Below are positions 1 to 9,598 of a DNA stretch of 64,000 bases, in pieces. Position 1 is the first letter of the stretch; each line of letters begins with the position of its first letter. The notes beneath the pieces are model-generated. The model worked only from the letters and a program-made list of their open reading frames with translations, made no database searches and was not told the origin of the DNA. Position numbers and translations under genes: made by a program. Source of the DNA: an uncultured Oceanospirillaceae bacterium (GTDB lineage Bacteria; Pseudomonadota; Gammaproteobacteria; Pseudomonadales; Balneatricaceae); contig CAJXNY010000003.1 of the NCBI GenBank assembly GCA_913057435.1, positions 124,001-188,000 on the forward strand. The letters run 5' to 3'.

Positions 1-271
1 GGTGCCACCAGAACCAGCGATCTTCATAGCCCAGCAGCGCCTCCAGATAGGCAGGGCTGACTTGCTCAATTGTGACCGGGTAGCGCCAGACGCCACGGGC
101 ATCAGCAAATGCCCTGAGCGGCTGGCCATCGCGATCGGTGACCAGCCGGGCAAACAGCTGTTGCTGATCTGGCAGCGCCAGTGGGAAGGCTTTATCCAGC
201 CCCCACAGCCCTGCCAGCAAACTGAGAATGGCAGCACAGACAACGGCTCCCCGTCTCAGCGATTGCGTCAC
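1..271 (-). CDS. pbpC: Penicillin-binding protein 1C, N-terminal part (cut by window edge)
   Basis: The first 90 codons of a peptidoglycan glycosyltransferase/transpeptidase run off the left edge. Translation from a GTG at 271 gives an N-terminal membrane anchor (about residues 5-25) followed by a stretch ending YLEALLGYEDRWFWWH, which resembles the start of the PBP1C glycosyltransferase domain (YEDRWF motif). GTG is chosen because it forms a 4-bp GTGA overlap with the stop codon of the upstream alpha-2-macroglobulin gene, implying translational coupling. Pairing of pbpC with a bacterial alpha-2-macroglobulin (yfhM) is well known; the two are thought to repair cell wall and trap proteases when the envelope is breached. 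Only the N-terminus is visible, so the C-terminal domains are inferred. Confidence 0.85.
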   Translation of the reverse strand, partial: MTQSLRRGAVVCAAILSLLAGLWGLDKAFPLALPDQQQLFARLVTDRDGQPLRAFADARGVWRYPVTIEQVSPAYLEALLGYEDRWFWWH

Positions 272-3200
272 GGCTGGGCGGTAGCAGGCTCAGTTGCCGT
301 AACCGGCGGCGTAACCTCGGGCTGGACAACCTCCACCCGGCCCCCCGCTTCGCTGATTGCCCGGCGGTCAGGCCGGTACATATCTTCCAGCAGCACTGGC
401 GGAACCTGATAGCTGCCCGGCGTCACCGCACGCATCAGGTAGAACAGCCGTTGCACCCGCCCCTGGTTCAATTCCAGCGCCGCCACGTAGCGGTCATCCC
501 GGTATGCCTGGTAGGCTGGCGGGTTACGCTGCAGCTGACTGAGCACGTCTTCTTCATCACCCTGCAGGCGCAGCCCTTCCAGCCCCACCGCATGGGCCAG
601 CGCCGGATTTTCCAGCTCAAACCCGGCAGGCAGCAAGTCCACCAGCAGACTATCCGGGGTGCGTTCGGCAGCCTCCAGAATCAGCTCCACCAACACCAGT
701 TCGCCCACATCCAGCCGGTCCATATTATGGGTGCTACCATCCAGCTGATAGAAGTTACGGCTGACTGCCAGCTGCTCACTGACCGGCGCAGGTGCTTTAT
801 CACTCAGGCCCTGGCTGGTCAGGTTCAGATACAGCGGCTGCTCGCTCTGGTTCACCAGGCTGATCGCCTGTGCCAGAGCGGCGGGCTGCAGCGTTTCCTG
901 CCAGCGGCCTTCACCCGTTACCCGGGCCTGCTCAGCGCCACGACTCAAATCAATCTGCCAGGGCTGACCCGCTTTACGCTGCAGCACCTGACCGGCCTCA
1001 TACAGCGCCGCACGGGTCTGGGTGCTGAACCAACGCTGTAGCGGTAGCCGTTCCATCAGTGTCAGCGCCAGCTGGCTCTGCTCGGCGGCGTACTGCGGCC
1101 CCAGCTCATCAAGCAATACAATCATCGCGGCAATATCCCGCTCAGCACTCCCGTAATCGCCCAGATAGCCCTCACTGCGCGGCAGGCTCAACGCCTGGCG
1201 CGCCGCATCATCGGCGCGACGCTGGTCACCCATTTTTTGCAGGGCCAGCGCCATATGCATCAGCGGTAAGCCGCTGGCGGCCTGCTCACGCTGCTGATCA
1301 AACAGCTGACGCAACTGGCCCAGCGGTGCGCGCTCAAGCCCCGCCAGCACGTACCCGGCATAGGCCCGGTACGCCAGGCTGTAATGACGCGGGTTCTCAC
1401 TCCAGCGGCCTTCGGTACGCGGGCTGGCCAGGTAGTGATGCAGGCGACTGATCGCTTTATCAAGCACCGTGTCCGACACGGCGACACCCTGATCACGGGC
1501 CTGCAGCAGAATATCGGTGGCGTACACCGTCAGCCAGTGTTCCTCTGGCGAGCGGTTATCCCAGAGGCCAAAGCTGCCGTTTTCACGCTGCAGCTCACTG
1601 AGCCGGGCTACCGCTTTATTCAGCCACTGGCCACGCTGCGCCATACTCAGCTGTGGGTTGTCCTGCTGCTGCCAAAGCAACGGCAAGGCCCGGCTGGCGG
1701 TCTGCTCCAGGCAGCCATAGGGGTAGCTGAGTAACTGTTCCAGCTGTGTCTGCACGGGCAGCTGAACGCTGCTGGCCAGGTTCAGCCGGGCCTTGCGGGC
1801 GCTGGCAATGGACTGCGTCAGCACCGGGCTGGCCAGGGTCCATTGGGCACCTGGCGCCAGTGCCTGGTAGCGGGTTTCTGTCAATGCAGGCCAGGCCGCG
1901 CGGATCGGCAAGCGCCACTGACGGCTCAGCGGTTCAATCGTCTTATCGCCCGCCTCGCTGTTCAGGCTGCTCACCTGGAGCTGCAGCTGAGCCTCAGCCT
2001 GCTGCCCCTGCGGGGTATCGTCCGCCGTCACCACAAAGCGCAGCAGCGTTTTCTCTCCCGCCGCCAGGTTCAGCTGACGATGGCTACCCAGCAGGCTCAG
2101 CGGACCCTTACTGGTCAGCCTGATATCCAGCGCCTGCGACACACCGCTCTGGTTACGCAGCTCCAGCGCCACCATCGCCTGGTCGCCCCAGGCCATAAAT
2201 CGTGGTATTGCCAGCTGAGTAATCAATGGTGCCGCGACGGTCAGCGGTTGCTCAGCACTGCCTACTGCAGTATCGGACCAGGCCAGTGCCATCAGCCGCA
2301 ATTCACCATTGAAATACGGCAGTGGCAACGGGATTTCTCCCTTACCCTGCGCATCCAGTTTTACCGGGCCACTAAACAGCGACACGATCTGCACATCCGC
2401 CTGAGGCTGCTCACCACCCCGGCTCAGATCCGCATCACCACCAAAGCGTTGGCGCACCTGGGGTAGCGCGTTGATTTCCACCACTTTGTGGTACATATCC
2501 CGCGCATCAACCGCGTAGCGGCGGGGGCCGAATAAAGCAGTAAATGGATCTGGGGTGGTGAAGTTGTTCAGGCTGAGAATGCCGCTATCCACCGCTGCCA
2601 GGGTTAGCCAGCGCTCACTGTCTGTTGGGGTAACGCCACTGATCTGCACGGGCACTTGCAGGGTCTGGTCCGGTGTCACCCGTTCCGGCAAATCAATCTC
2701 GATCGCCAGTTTGCGGTCTTCACGGTCCAGCGGCAGGTGAATCAGCCCCATGGCACGGGTCGGGGTAACGGCATCACTGCCCTCACCCGCTGGGCGCAAA
2801 GCCAGCGCCGACAGATAGAGATCATGGCGTGGCTGGTCCTGTGGTACCGGCACCTCAAACTCAGCGCCGTTTTCCGGCAGGCTGACCCGCTGTGACCAGA
2901 GCAGCTGATCACCACTTTCCAGCATCAGCAAGGCTTTTCCGGCCCCTGGCGGGGTTACTTTCACCCGTGCGGTGTCACCAGCTTTGTAGGCCGCTTTGTC
3001 CAGCACCAGATTAACCTGGTCAGGCCGCACGGCGGCACTTTTCTGGCTCTGCTGCCAGCTGCTGTACCAGTCTTCCCCGGCATGGAAACGCAGGCTGGTC
3101 AGCTGATCACTGCCCGCCTCACGCACCTCAAGTCGGTACCAGCCCCAATCCACCGGCAGTTCAATCGGTGCCGGGGCCTTACCGTCAAACTGCACCAGCT

Positions 3201-5199
3201 CGCTGGCCACCGGGTAGGTTTTGTCGCTCCACTGGTAATGCCAGCCGCGCTGGCTGTTATAGCTCCAGAAATATTGCCGCTCTTCGCGGATAAGCTTAAC
3301 GCTGAGCTGCGCCGCCGACAGCTGGCCAGCAACATCGCTATGAACCAGCTTGAACGCCGCCTTGCTGTTACGTGCCGGGTTACCGCTAAAGCCCGGTTTG
3401 ATCCCCGGCAACGCCGTAGCTGGCCATAGCAGCGCATCGTAGTAACGATTAATCGCCCGGCCACCGCTTTCATACAGGCTGCCACTGAGGCGTAACTGCA
3501 TCGGCGCACTGTAGCTGTAGCGGTCCGGCTTAACGTTGATGTCCGCCCGCCCCTGATCATCCAGTGTCAGGTCGGCAAAAGGCTGCGACCGACGATCACC
3601 GCTAACGCTCAGATCGCCAAACTGGAATCCCGGCCACTGGGACAGCGGCGCTCGCCAGGGCCGCGCCTGGAATTTCAGTTGCAAGCGGTTGCCATCAGCA
3701 GGCGCACCGTACAGATAGGCCCCCTGCACCGGCACATTCAGCGACTCTCCCGCAGCAACAGTCAACCGCTCACCACTTAGCCCTTGTTCAGTGGCGTTAA
3801 ATTCCAGCCGCATCCGCTCCGGCATAAAATCTTCTACCTGGAAGCTGTAGCGCACCGGATGGCTAAACGGCCCCTCCACCTCCACCTGCCATCGCCCCAA
3901 CGGTGCACTGGCCGGAATCGCCCACTGCTGACCGTAATAGCCCTGCTCTCCAGGCTGCCAGCTGAAGCGCGCCGCTTCACTGCCGTCTGGGCGTTTAATC
4001 TTCACCGGTAAGGTAACCGGTGGCACCGTGCGGCCATCCGCATCACGCATCAGGCCCGATACCTGCAGGGTCTCACCCGCGCGATAGAGGTCACGCGGCC
4101 CGTACATGAACAGCTCCTGCGGCTGCCAGGGGCGCGTGCCCAGTTCAAATTCAGACAGGTCCAGCGCCGGGCGTTTTAGCAGCAATCGCGCTTCGCTGTC
4201 ACCTTGCATCACTCGCACCGCCCAGGCTTTATCACCAAACGCCTGCCAGGGGAGTGTCGCCCGCCCCTGGCTGTCGGTGGTGGCACTGGCCAGCACCGTT
4301 TGACGACGGTCCAGCAACTGGGCCTGGGCACCGGCCATCGCCGTGCCCTGCTTCAGAGAACTGGCAACCACCGTCAGCTGCTGCTGGTACTGGCGGGCAT
4401 GCAGGCCCATATCCGTCACCCGGAACCAGGTGAGCTGCTCGTTACGGTAGTGGCCTGGCGCGGTCATCACTGCCAGATACAAACCCGCCTGCGCCAGCGC
4501 ATCCACCCCGGCCAGATCAACCACCCGGTTCACCTGAGTATTGGCCGGAGCATCCAGCGCATAACGCCCGCTGTGCACCAGCTGGCCATACTTCGCCAGA
4601 TCTGCGGCATACCAGCTTTCACGGCTGCTATTCCTTGCCTGGCGCAAAAATTCATGCACCTGGGCTGGGTCAACCCGCAAGAAATCCAGGTTCACTTCCG
4701 CCACATTGACCGCCTGCACCGGCAGCCCCTGGCCCGGCACCAGATAAAGTCCATCACTGCTGAAGCTGGCACCGGCCACCAGTGCACGGGTTTCCAGCGC
4801 CTGTTCGACCGTGGTCGCCAGCACGGCATCATTAGCAGCCGGCAGACCCGCCCGCACCCGTACCTGATAGCTTTGCTGTGGCGCACTGTTGTTAAACCAT
4901 AACGTGCGGCCATCCGGGCTCAGTTCCCAGCCACCGGCCACCGCTTTACCGTCCACCAGCACCTGCAGCCAGGGTTGCAGATCCTGGCTGCCATCCGCCG
5001 CCGTCGACAGCAAGACCGCCAACAGGTTGCGCCCATCACGACTGCGCTCGCTGATATCCAGCACCGTCAATGGCTGCGGCTGAGCCTCTACAGTACTCGC
5101 GGCAGCAGCGGGCTGAGTGTCGGCCTGAACCATGGTTGCCAGCGCGCTGAGTACAGCCACGGCAATTGCAGAGCGGGGGAAAACGGGGCGCAGTGTCAT
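268..5199 (-). CDS. yfhM: Bacterial alpha-2-macroglobulin family protein
   Basis: A 1,643-residue periplasmic protease-trap protein. The start at 5199 is chosen because the following residues form a clean signal peptide (MTLRPVFPRS, then a hydrophobic core ending near MVQA); an upstream in-frame ATG at 5286 would give an unlikely leader. MG-type beta domains fill the N-terminal half. The thioester motif C-L-E-Q is present (Cys about 1163), followed by an alpha-helical thioester domain and a C-terminal receptor-like domain. Family knowledge: cleavage of the bait region exposes the thioester and traps the protease. Unlike E. coli YfhM there is no lipobox cysteine at the end of the signal peptide, so this copy may be soluble in the periplasm rather than a lipoprotein. 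It overlaps pbpC by 4 bp and is read before it. Confidence 0.93.
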   Translation of the reverse strand: MTLRPVFPRSAIAVAVLSALATMVQADTQPAAAASTVEAQPQPLTVLDISERSRDGRNLLAVLLSTAADGSQDLQPWLQVLVDGKAVAGGWELSPDGRTLWFNNSAPQQSYQVRVRAGLPAANDAVLATTVEQALETRALVAGASFSSDGLYLVPGQGLPVQAVNVAEVNLDFLRVDPAQVHEFLRQARNSSRESWYAADLAKYGQLVHSGRYALDAPANTQVNRVVDLAGVDALAQAGLYLAVMTAPGHYRNEQLTWFRVTDMGLHARQYQQQLTVVASSLKQGTAMAGAQAQLLDRRQTVLASATTDSQGRATLPWQAFGDKAWAVRVMQGDSEARLLLKRPALDLSEFELGTRPWQPQELFMYGPRDLYRAGETLQVSGLMRDADGRTVPPVTLPVKIKRPDGSEAARFSWQPGEQGYYGQQWAIPASAPLGRWQVEVEGPFSHPVRYSFQVEDFMPERMRLEFNATEQGLSGERLTVAAGESLNVPVQGAYLYGAPADGNRLQLKFQARPWRAPLSQWPGFQFGDLSVSGDRRSQPFADLTLDDQGRADINVKPDRYSYSAPMQLRLSGSLYESGGRAINRYYDALLWPATALPGIKPGFSGNPARNSKAAFKLVHSDVAGQLSAAQLSVKLIREERQYFWSYNSQRGWHYQWSDKTYPVASELVQFDGKAPAPIELPVDWGWYRLEVREAGSDQLTSLRFHAGEDWYSSWQQSQKSAAVRPDQVNLVLDKAAYKAGDTARVKVTPPGAGKALLMLESGDQLLWSQRVSLPENGAEFEVPVPQDQPRHDLYLSALALRPAGEGSDAVTPTRAMGLIHLPLDREDRKLAIEIDLPERVTPDQTLQVPVQISGVTPTDSERWLTLAAVDSGILSLNNFTTPDPFTALFGPRRYAVDARDMYHKVVEINALPQVRQRFGGDADLSRGGEQPQADVQIVSLFSGPVKLDAQGKGEIPLPLPYFNGELRLMALAWSDTAVGSAEQPLTVAAPLITQLAIPRFMAWGDQAMVALELRNQSGVSQALDIRLTSKGPLSLLGSHRQLNLAAGEKTLLRFVVTADDTPQGQQAEAQLQLQVSSLNSEAGDKTIEPLSRQWRLPIRAAWPALTETRYQALAPGAQWTLASPVLTQSIASARKARLNLASSVQLPVQTQLEQLLSYPYGCLEQTASRALPLLWQQQDNPQLSMAQRGQWLNKAVARLSELQRENGSFGLWDNRSPEEHWLTVYATDILLQARDQGVAVSDTVLDKAISRLHHYLASPRTEGRWSENPRHYSLAYRAYAGYVLAGLERAPLGQLRQLFDQQREQAASGLPLMHMALALQKMGDQRRADDAARQALSLPRSEGYLGDYGSAERDIAAMIVLLDELGPQYAAEQSQLALTLMERLPLQRWFSTQTRAALYEAGQVLQRKAGQPWQIDLSRGAEQARVTGEGRWQETLQPAALAQAISLVNQSEQPLYLNLTSQGLSDKAPAPVSEQLAVSRNFYQLDGSTHNMDRLDVGELVLVELILEAAERTPDSLLVDLLPAGFELENPALAHAVGLEGLRLQGDEEDVLSQLQRNPPAYQAYRDDRYVAALELNQGRVQRLFYLMRAVTPGSYQVPPVLLEDMYRPDRRAISEAGGRVEVVQPEVTPPVTATEPATAQP

Positions 5200-5425
5200 A
5201 ACAGTCTGTCCATTGGTTATTGACGGTGTGGGTGGCGGCGGCATAAACGCGCGCAGCAGTATAACCCGCCAGGCCGTGTTCAGCACCGCAACAGACCAGC
5301 GGGATCCGGCACAGGTGCAAATATGACAACAGTGATGTGTTACTTAAGGTGTTTTTTAAACGCCAATACCGCCGTAAAGTAGCCCCACTGGTTAAGCACC
5401 CCGTTCACGTTTCAGGTACATAGCA

Positions 5426-5725
5426 ATGACAGCCAAACTCACCCCCGTTGTGCTCGCACTGACCCTTAGCTGGGTTAACGCGCTACAGGCCGCCAGCGAT
5501 CCGCTGCGCGACCCGGACATCACCCCGGATACGGTGTACCACCGCGCTGGTCAGCAGCTGCCTGTACAATCTCGCCCGCTGAGACCCTTCGATGTGGACG
5601 AGCTGGCAACCACAGTGCGCTATCTGGCTCCGGTTAACATTCAGGCCACGGATTTCACCGCCGTTGCGCCGCAGTCTCGCGTTCATCCGGATGATCTGAT
5701 CAGCCGCTGGGGCCGCGCCCACTGA
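5426..5725 (+). CDS. Small exported protein of unknown function
   Basis: Encodes 99 residues beginning with a typical signal peptide (positive MTAKL, then VVLALTLSWVNALQA, cleavage near residue 23). The mature part is short, proline-rich, without cysteines, and I recognise no domain. It is divergent from the macroglobulin gene and sits just upstream of the glutathione transferase gene in the same orientation. No strong Shine-Dalgarno sequence precedes the ATG. The signal peptide and an open frame bounded by intergenic sequence support a real gene, but the function is unknown. Confidence 0.6.
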   Translation: MTAKLTPVVLALTLSWVNALQAASDPLRDPDITPDTVYHRAGQQLPVQSRPLRPFDVDELATTVRYLAPVNIQATDFTAVAPQSRVHPDDLISRWGRAH

Positions 5726-5804
5726 AACCGACCCTGCCGCACGTCACGGCGGCAGACCGGCGGTGCTTGACCTTCCCTTTTTTGTATTTGCACGGAGCCC
5801 GACC

Positions 5805-6491
5805 ATGATCGATCTGTTCTATGCCCCAACACCGAATGGCCACAAGATCACCATCCTGCTGGAAGAGCTCGGGCTGGATTATCGGTTGATTCCGATCAAC
5901 ATTCTTAAAGATGACCAGTTTCATCCGGCCTTTTTGCAGGTTTCACCCAACAACCGCATCCCGGCTATTCTGGATTACAGCGAGGCCGATGGCCCGCTGG
6001 CAGTGTTCGAATCCGGCGCCATTCTCACTCTGCTGGCAGAAAAACATCAGCAATTTCTGCCACAGCAACGCCAGGCACGGGCCGAGGTCCTCCAATGGCT
6101 GAACTGGCAGATGGGTGGACTGGGACCCATGCTGGGCCAGAACCACCACTTCAATCAGTACGCACCAGAACAGGTGCCCTACGCTCAGAAACGCTATACC
6201 GATGAGTCCCGTCGCCTGTATGGCGTGCTGGAGAAGCAGCTGGCAGGCCGTAAATATGTCGCGGGTGACTATTCAATTGCCGACATGGCAATCTACCCCT
6301 GGATTCGCGGCTATGAGAACCAGAAAATTGATATAGAACAGCTACCCAATGTCGCTGCATATATTCAGCGTATGGTCGCCCGCGAGGCTGTTAAAAAAGC
6401 CTATCAGCGAGGAGAATCGTTCGATTGGGAAAAAAGTATCAGCGCAGAAAAATTAAATAGCTTGCTGGAAACCGCCACCGAAAAAAGCTGA
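5805..6491 (+). CDS. Glutathione S-transferase family protein, YfcG/YghU-like
   Basis: A 228-residue cytosolic thiol transferase. The N-terminal segment MIDLFYAPTPNGHKITILLE has the thioredoxin-fold start and the T-P-N-G motif of the nu-class (YfcG/YghU) group, enzymes with glutathione-dependent disulfide-bond reductase activity in E. coli. A helical C-terminal domain follows (about residues 90-210) with the conserved YSIADMAIYPW segment. The start at 5805 is preferred over an in-frame ATG at 5763, which would add 14 hydrophobic residues before the canonical MIDLFYAP; CGGAGC lies about 10 nt upstream. The exact substrate is not predictable. Confidence 0.88.
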   Translation: MIDLFYAPTPNGHKITILLEELGLDYRLIPINILKDDQFHPAFLQVSPNNRIPAILDYSEADGPLAVFESGAILTLLAEKHQQFLPQQRQARAEVLQWLNWQMGGLGPMLGQNHHFNQYAPEQVPYAQKRYTDESRRLYGVLEKQLAGRKYVAGDYSIADMAIYPWIRGYENQKIDIEQLPNVAAYIQRMVAREAVKKAYQRGESFDWEKSISAEKLNSLLETATEKS

Positions 6492-6498
6492 AACAAAT

Positions 6499-6531
6499 CC
6501 CCGTTCACGCCTGAAAGAGGCTTGAGCGGGG
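6499..6531 (+). terminator. Hairpin after the glutathione transferase gene
   Basis: Two 14-nt arms (6499-6512 and 6518-6531) pair at 12 of 14 positions around a GAAAG loop, 8 nt after the stop codon. There is no clear T-tract, so it may be an inefficient or factor-assisted terminator. Confidence 0.5.
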
Positions 6532-7047
6532 GCTCCACACATGTCAATACTCACGTCTAAATTCGTCCATTGTTAGCAAATTCCTGCCATCATCAGCCAT
6601 TGTTCGACTTTGGTGCGCTAGTAAAGTTTAAGTAACTATGTTCTATTCGGTTGTAACAAAACGCCAACAAGGCTGAAACCGAACCTTTATCTTTGCTATA
6701 AATCCAGGCTGTTGCCTGTCACAGATAAACACTCAGTTTTAACGCCCCTTCTTGATACGTAGTTGCCGGTTTTTATCCGCGCATTCAAATTGTTCTGGCT
6801 ACCATAACTATAAAAAAGTAGTCCGTTCTATGCTCCTGATCTCGTACTACTGATGATCAACCGGACTGGCAGCTCACCTCGTCATCACGCACGAAAGATC
6901 GCATCGAGCACTGCCAGCAGTTATTAATTCCAGCACCAGACCCTCTGGTCTACCCAGGCTTAATGCCATGGGACAAGGCCGCGCGAGACACAGCCCAGCC
7001 CGCTGCGCTGTACCGGTCATGGCTGAACGTTATGAGGAACAATAACC
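6532..7047. other. Gene-free intergenic stretch upstream of the DUF1611 gene
   Basis: About 516 bp with no convincing open frame. The middle (about 6570-6850) is AT-richer than the neighbouring genes and probably carries the promoter of the DUF1611-racemase operon with a long leader; I cannot assign -35/-10 boxes with confidence. AGGA lies about 10 nt before the ATG at 7048. Confidence 0.5.
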
Positions 7048-8241
7048 ATGAATACCAAGCTCACCCCGACCACCGAGGCGCAGATCCACCAGATTGACCA
7101 GACCTCCCTGCTACAGGCCAGCAGCTCAGCGCTGATGGACACCGCCGCCAGCACAACGCTGGAAACTGCGCTGGTGTACTGCGAGGGAAATTTTGGCGAG
7201 ATGGACGGAAAAACAGCAAACGGACTGGTCCGCGCCTCTTATCGCTTCCGTATCCAGGGCGTCATCGACAGCGACAAAGCGGGTCTTGATTCTGGCACCG
7301 TACTCGATGGCAAAGCTAACGGCATCCCCATCTACCGTGACCTCAACCAGGCATTGCGTGAAGGGGACACTGAACCAACCCATTTCATCTTCGGCGTTGC
7401 CCCACTCGATGGCCAGTTCTCCGCCAAAGATCGCTACGTAATTTTCCAGGCAATGGAAAAAGGGCTGCACATCATCAACGGCCTGCATGAATTTCTGACC
7501 AACGACGAAAGCGTGATGCGCAAAGCACTCACCTGCGGCGTCACCGTCACCGATATTCGCAAGCCCGCCCCCAGCCATGAACTGAGTGTATTCACCGGCC
7601 AGATTATGAAAATGGCCTGTCCTCGCGTCGCCGTGCTGGGCACCGACACCGCCATCGGCAAACGCACCACCGCCACCATTCTGGTGCAGGCGCTGCAAGC
7701 TATGGGCATCAACGCAGTGATGATTGCCACCGGCCAGACCGGCCTGATGCAGGGCACCCCCTACGGTGTCGCCATTGATGCGATTCCGGCACAGTTTGCC
7801 GCCGGTGAGCTGGAAGCAACCATGCTTAAAGCCGACCGCGAACAGCAGCCCGATATCATGATCGTCGAAGGCCAGGGCGCACTTAGCCACCCGGCTTACT
7901 CCAGCTCCAGCCTGATCATCCGAGGCTGTGTGCCTGATGCGATCGTCTTACAGCATGCTCCTGGCCGCCCACATCGGGGAGATTTCCCGGATATGCCGAT
8001 GGCCGATGTCCGCAGTGAAATCAACCTGCTCAAAGCCTTTTGTGGCACCGATGTCGTCGCCCTGACCATGAACCCGGAACATCTGGATAGCGAGCAGATG
8101 GCTCAGGCCATGCAAGAATTGCGCAGCCAGTTTGGCCTGCCAGTGGCCGATGTCGTTGCTCAGGGAGCTGACAGCATCGTTACCCAGCTGCTCGAAACCT
8201 TCCCGGCCCTGCGCCAGAAACGTAAGCGCCTGCAAAACTAA
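7048..8241 (+). CDS. DUF1611 P-loop protein (DgcN-like amino-acid N-acyltransferase family)
   Basis: A 397-residue protein with an N-terminal Rossmann-like half (about residues 40-185) and a C-terminal P-loop half with a Walker-A-like sequence GTDTAIGKRT at about 198-207, followed by IMIVEGQGALSHPAY. This architecture is typical of the DUF1611/DUF1611_N family. One family member, DgcN, is reported as a D-glutamate N-acetyltransferase in marine bacteria. The stop codon overlaps the ATG of the following racemase gene by one base (TAATG), so the two are translationally coupled and probably act in one pathway on D-/L-amino acids. Substrate and exact reaction are inferred from context only. Confidence 0.82.
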   Translation: MNTKLTPTTEAQIHQIDQTSLLQASSSALMDTAASTTLETALVYCEGNFGEMDGKTANGLVRASYRFRIQGVIDSDKAGLDSGTVLDGKANGIPIYRDLNQALREGDTEPTHFIFGVAPLDGQFSAKDRYVIFQAMEKGLHIINGLHEFLTNDESVMRKALTCGVTVTDIRKPAPSHELSVFTGQIMKMACPRVAVLGTDTAIGKRTTATILVQALQAMGINAVMIATGQTGLMQGTPYGVAIDAIPAQFAAGELEATMLKADREQQPDIMIVEGQGALSHPAYSSSSLIIRGCVPDAIVLQHAPGRPHRGDFPDMPMADVRSEINLLKAFCGTDVVALTMNPEHLDSEQMAQAMQELRSQFGLPVADVVAQGADSIVTQLLETFPALRQKRKRLQN

Positions 8242-9329
8242 TGACGCCACGACTGGAAATAAACCTCGACGCCCTGAGCCATAACACCCGCCAACTGGTC
8301 ACCCGGCTGGCCCCCCAGGGCATCGCTCTGACCGCTGTCACTAAAGTCACCCTGGGGGATCCTGTGATCGCCCAGCGGTTACTGGATGCCGGAGCTACCG
8401 CACTGGGCGACTCCCGTATCGACAACATCCGCCGATTGCGTGACCAGGGTATCAACGCCCCCTGCGTACTGCTGCGTTCCCCTGCCCCCAGCCAGGTAGA
8501 CGATACCGTTCGTTATGCCGATATCAGCCTCAATACTGAACCGGAAATCCTGGCGCAGCTATCACGCGCCGCCGTTGCTCAGGGCCGTCAGCATAAAGTA
8601 ATCCTGATGGCGGAACTGGGTGATCTACGGGAAGGGATTATGGCCACGGATCTGTGCGAAGTCGCCGCTATCTGTCGCAGCCTGGCGAACCTGGAGCTGG
8701 TCGGCATCGGCACCAATCTGGCCTGCTTTGGCGGCGTACGCCCGGCATTAAACAATATGGATGAACTGTCCTGGCTGGCGCGGGAAGTGGAAGCAAGCCT
8801 GGGCTGCCAACTGCAGATCATCTCTGGCGGCAACTCCGCCAACTTCGACTGGCTGACCGCCGAAGCCCGTTCGGATATTGACCCGGCCCGCCAGTGCCAG
8901 CTCAACCGGGTTAACAACCTGCGCTTAGGTGAAGCGATTTACCTGGGCTGCGAAACCCTGCATCGCACACCACTTGAAGGTCTGCGGCAGGATGCCTTTA
9001 CCCTGGTGGCTGAAGTCATCGAGTCTAAAACCAAACCCTCCGTCCCCAAAGGCGATATTGGCCTGGACGCTTTCGGTAAAATCCCGGTATTTGAATCACG
9101 CGGAGATATTCAGCGCAGCATTCTTGACCTGGGTCGCCAGGACATCCCACCGGACGGCCTTACCCCGGATGCCGATGGGCTGGAAATACTGGGCGCAAGC
9201 AGCGACCACCTGATCCTTAACAGCCAGCACCAGCCGCTAAACGTCGGCGACGAAGTCCGCTTTCAGCTCGACTATGCCGCTCTGCTGATGGCGATGACCT
9301 CACCGTTTGTGAGTAAGGTTTACCTGTAG
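8241..9329 (+). CDS. PLP-dependent amino-acid racemase, alanine/ornithine racemase family
   Basis: A 362-residue fold-type III racemase. The N-terminal TIM-barrel domain contains the PLP-binding lysine in AVTKVTLGD (Lys35), and later GTNLACFGG and ISGGNSANFDWL segments that resemble the ornithine-racemase (Orr) branch rather than biosynthetic Alr. A C-terminal beta domain follows from about residue 240. The start codon overlaps the DUF1611 stop (TAATG) and has no good ribosome site of its own, indicating coupling. A racemase next to an N-acyltransferase-like protein suggests interconversion and tagging of a free amino acid, possibly for catabolism of a D-amino acid. The substrate cannot be read from the sequence. 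Confidence 0.85.
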   Translation: MTPRLEINLDALSHNTRQLVTRLAPQGIALTAVTKVTLGDPVIAQRLLDAGATALGDSRIDNIRRLRDQGINAPCVLLRSPAPSQVDDTVRYADISLNTEPEILAQLSRAAVAQGRQHKVILMAELGDLREGIMATDLCEVAAICRSLANLELVGIGTNLACFGGVRPALNNMDELSWLAREVEASLGCQLQIISGGNSANFDWLTAEARSDIDPARQCQLNRVNNLRLGEAIYLGCETLHRTPLEGLRQDAFTLVAEVIESKTKPSVPKGDIGLDAFGKIPVFESRGDIQRSILDLGRQDIPPDGLTPDADGLEILGASSDHLILNSQHQPLNVGDEVRFQLDYAALLMAMTSPFVSKVYL

Positions 9330-9359
9330 ACACAACCCTTCCCCTGCAATTTCACAACG

Positions 9360-9393
9360 GGCCTGACAGCGCACCATTAAGCACTTTCAGGCC
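9360..9393 (+). terminator. Possible hairpin after the racemase gene
   Basis: GGCCTGA (9360-9366) and TCAGGCC (9387-9393) are perfect complements around a 20-nt loop, 30 nt past the stop codon. There is no T-tract and the loop is long, so this is a weak candidate. Confidence 0.3.
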
Positions 9394-9598
9394 TGCAATA
9401 ACATAAATTATTCATAAAACAACCACCTCTCTTAGTAAAGTTAGCCACTATAGAAGCACGGTGACGAGAGACTTCTGAAACAAAATTCACTAGAATCTTA
9501 TCAATTGTTCATAAAAATTGAACTTTTAGCTACGAGCATTGACTCACTATACCTATTTTTATATCCGGCAATCAGTTAAGCAGGTGAATGGAACTACC

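Noticed and set aside
7126-7890. 254-codon minus-strand frame opposite the DUF1611 gene
   Set aside because: The forward protein has a clear P-loop and family pattern; the reverse frame is a composition artefact.
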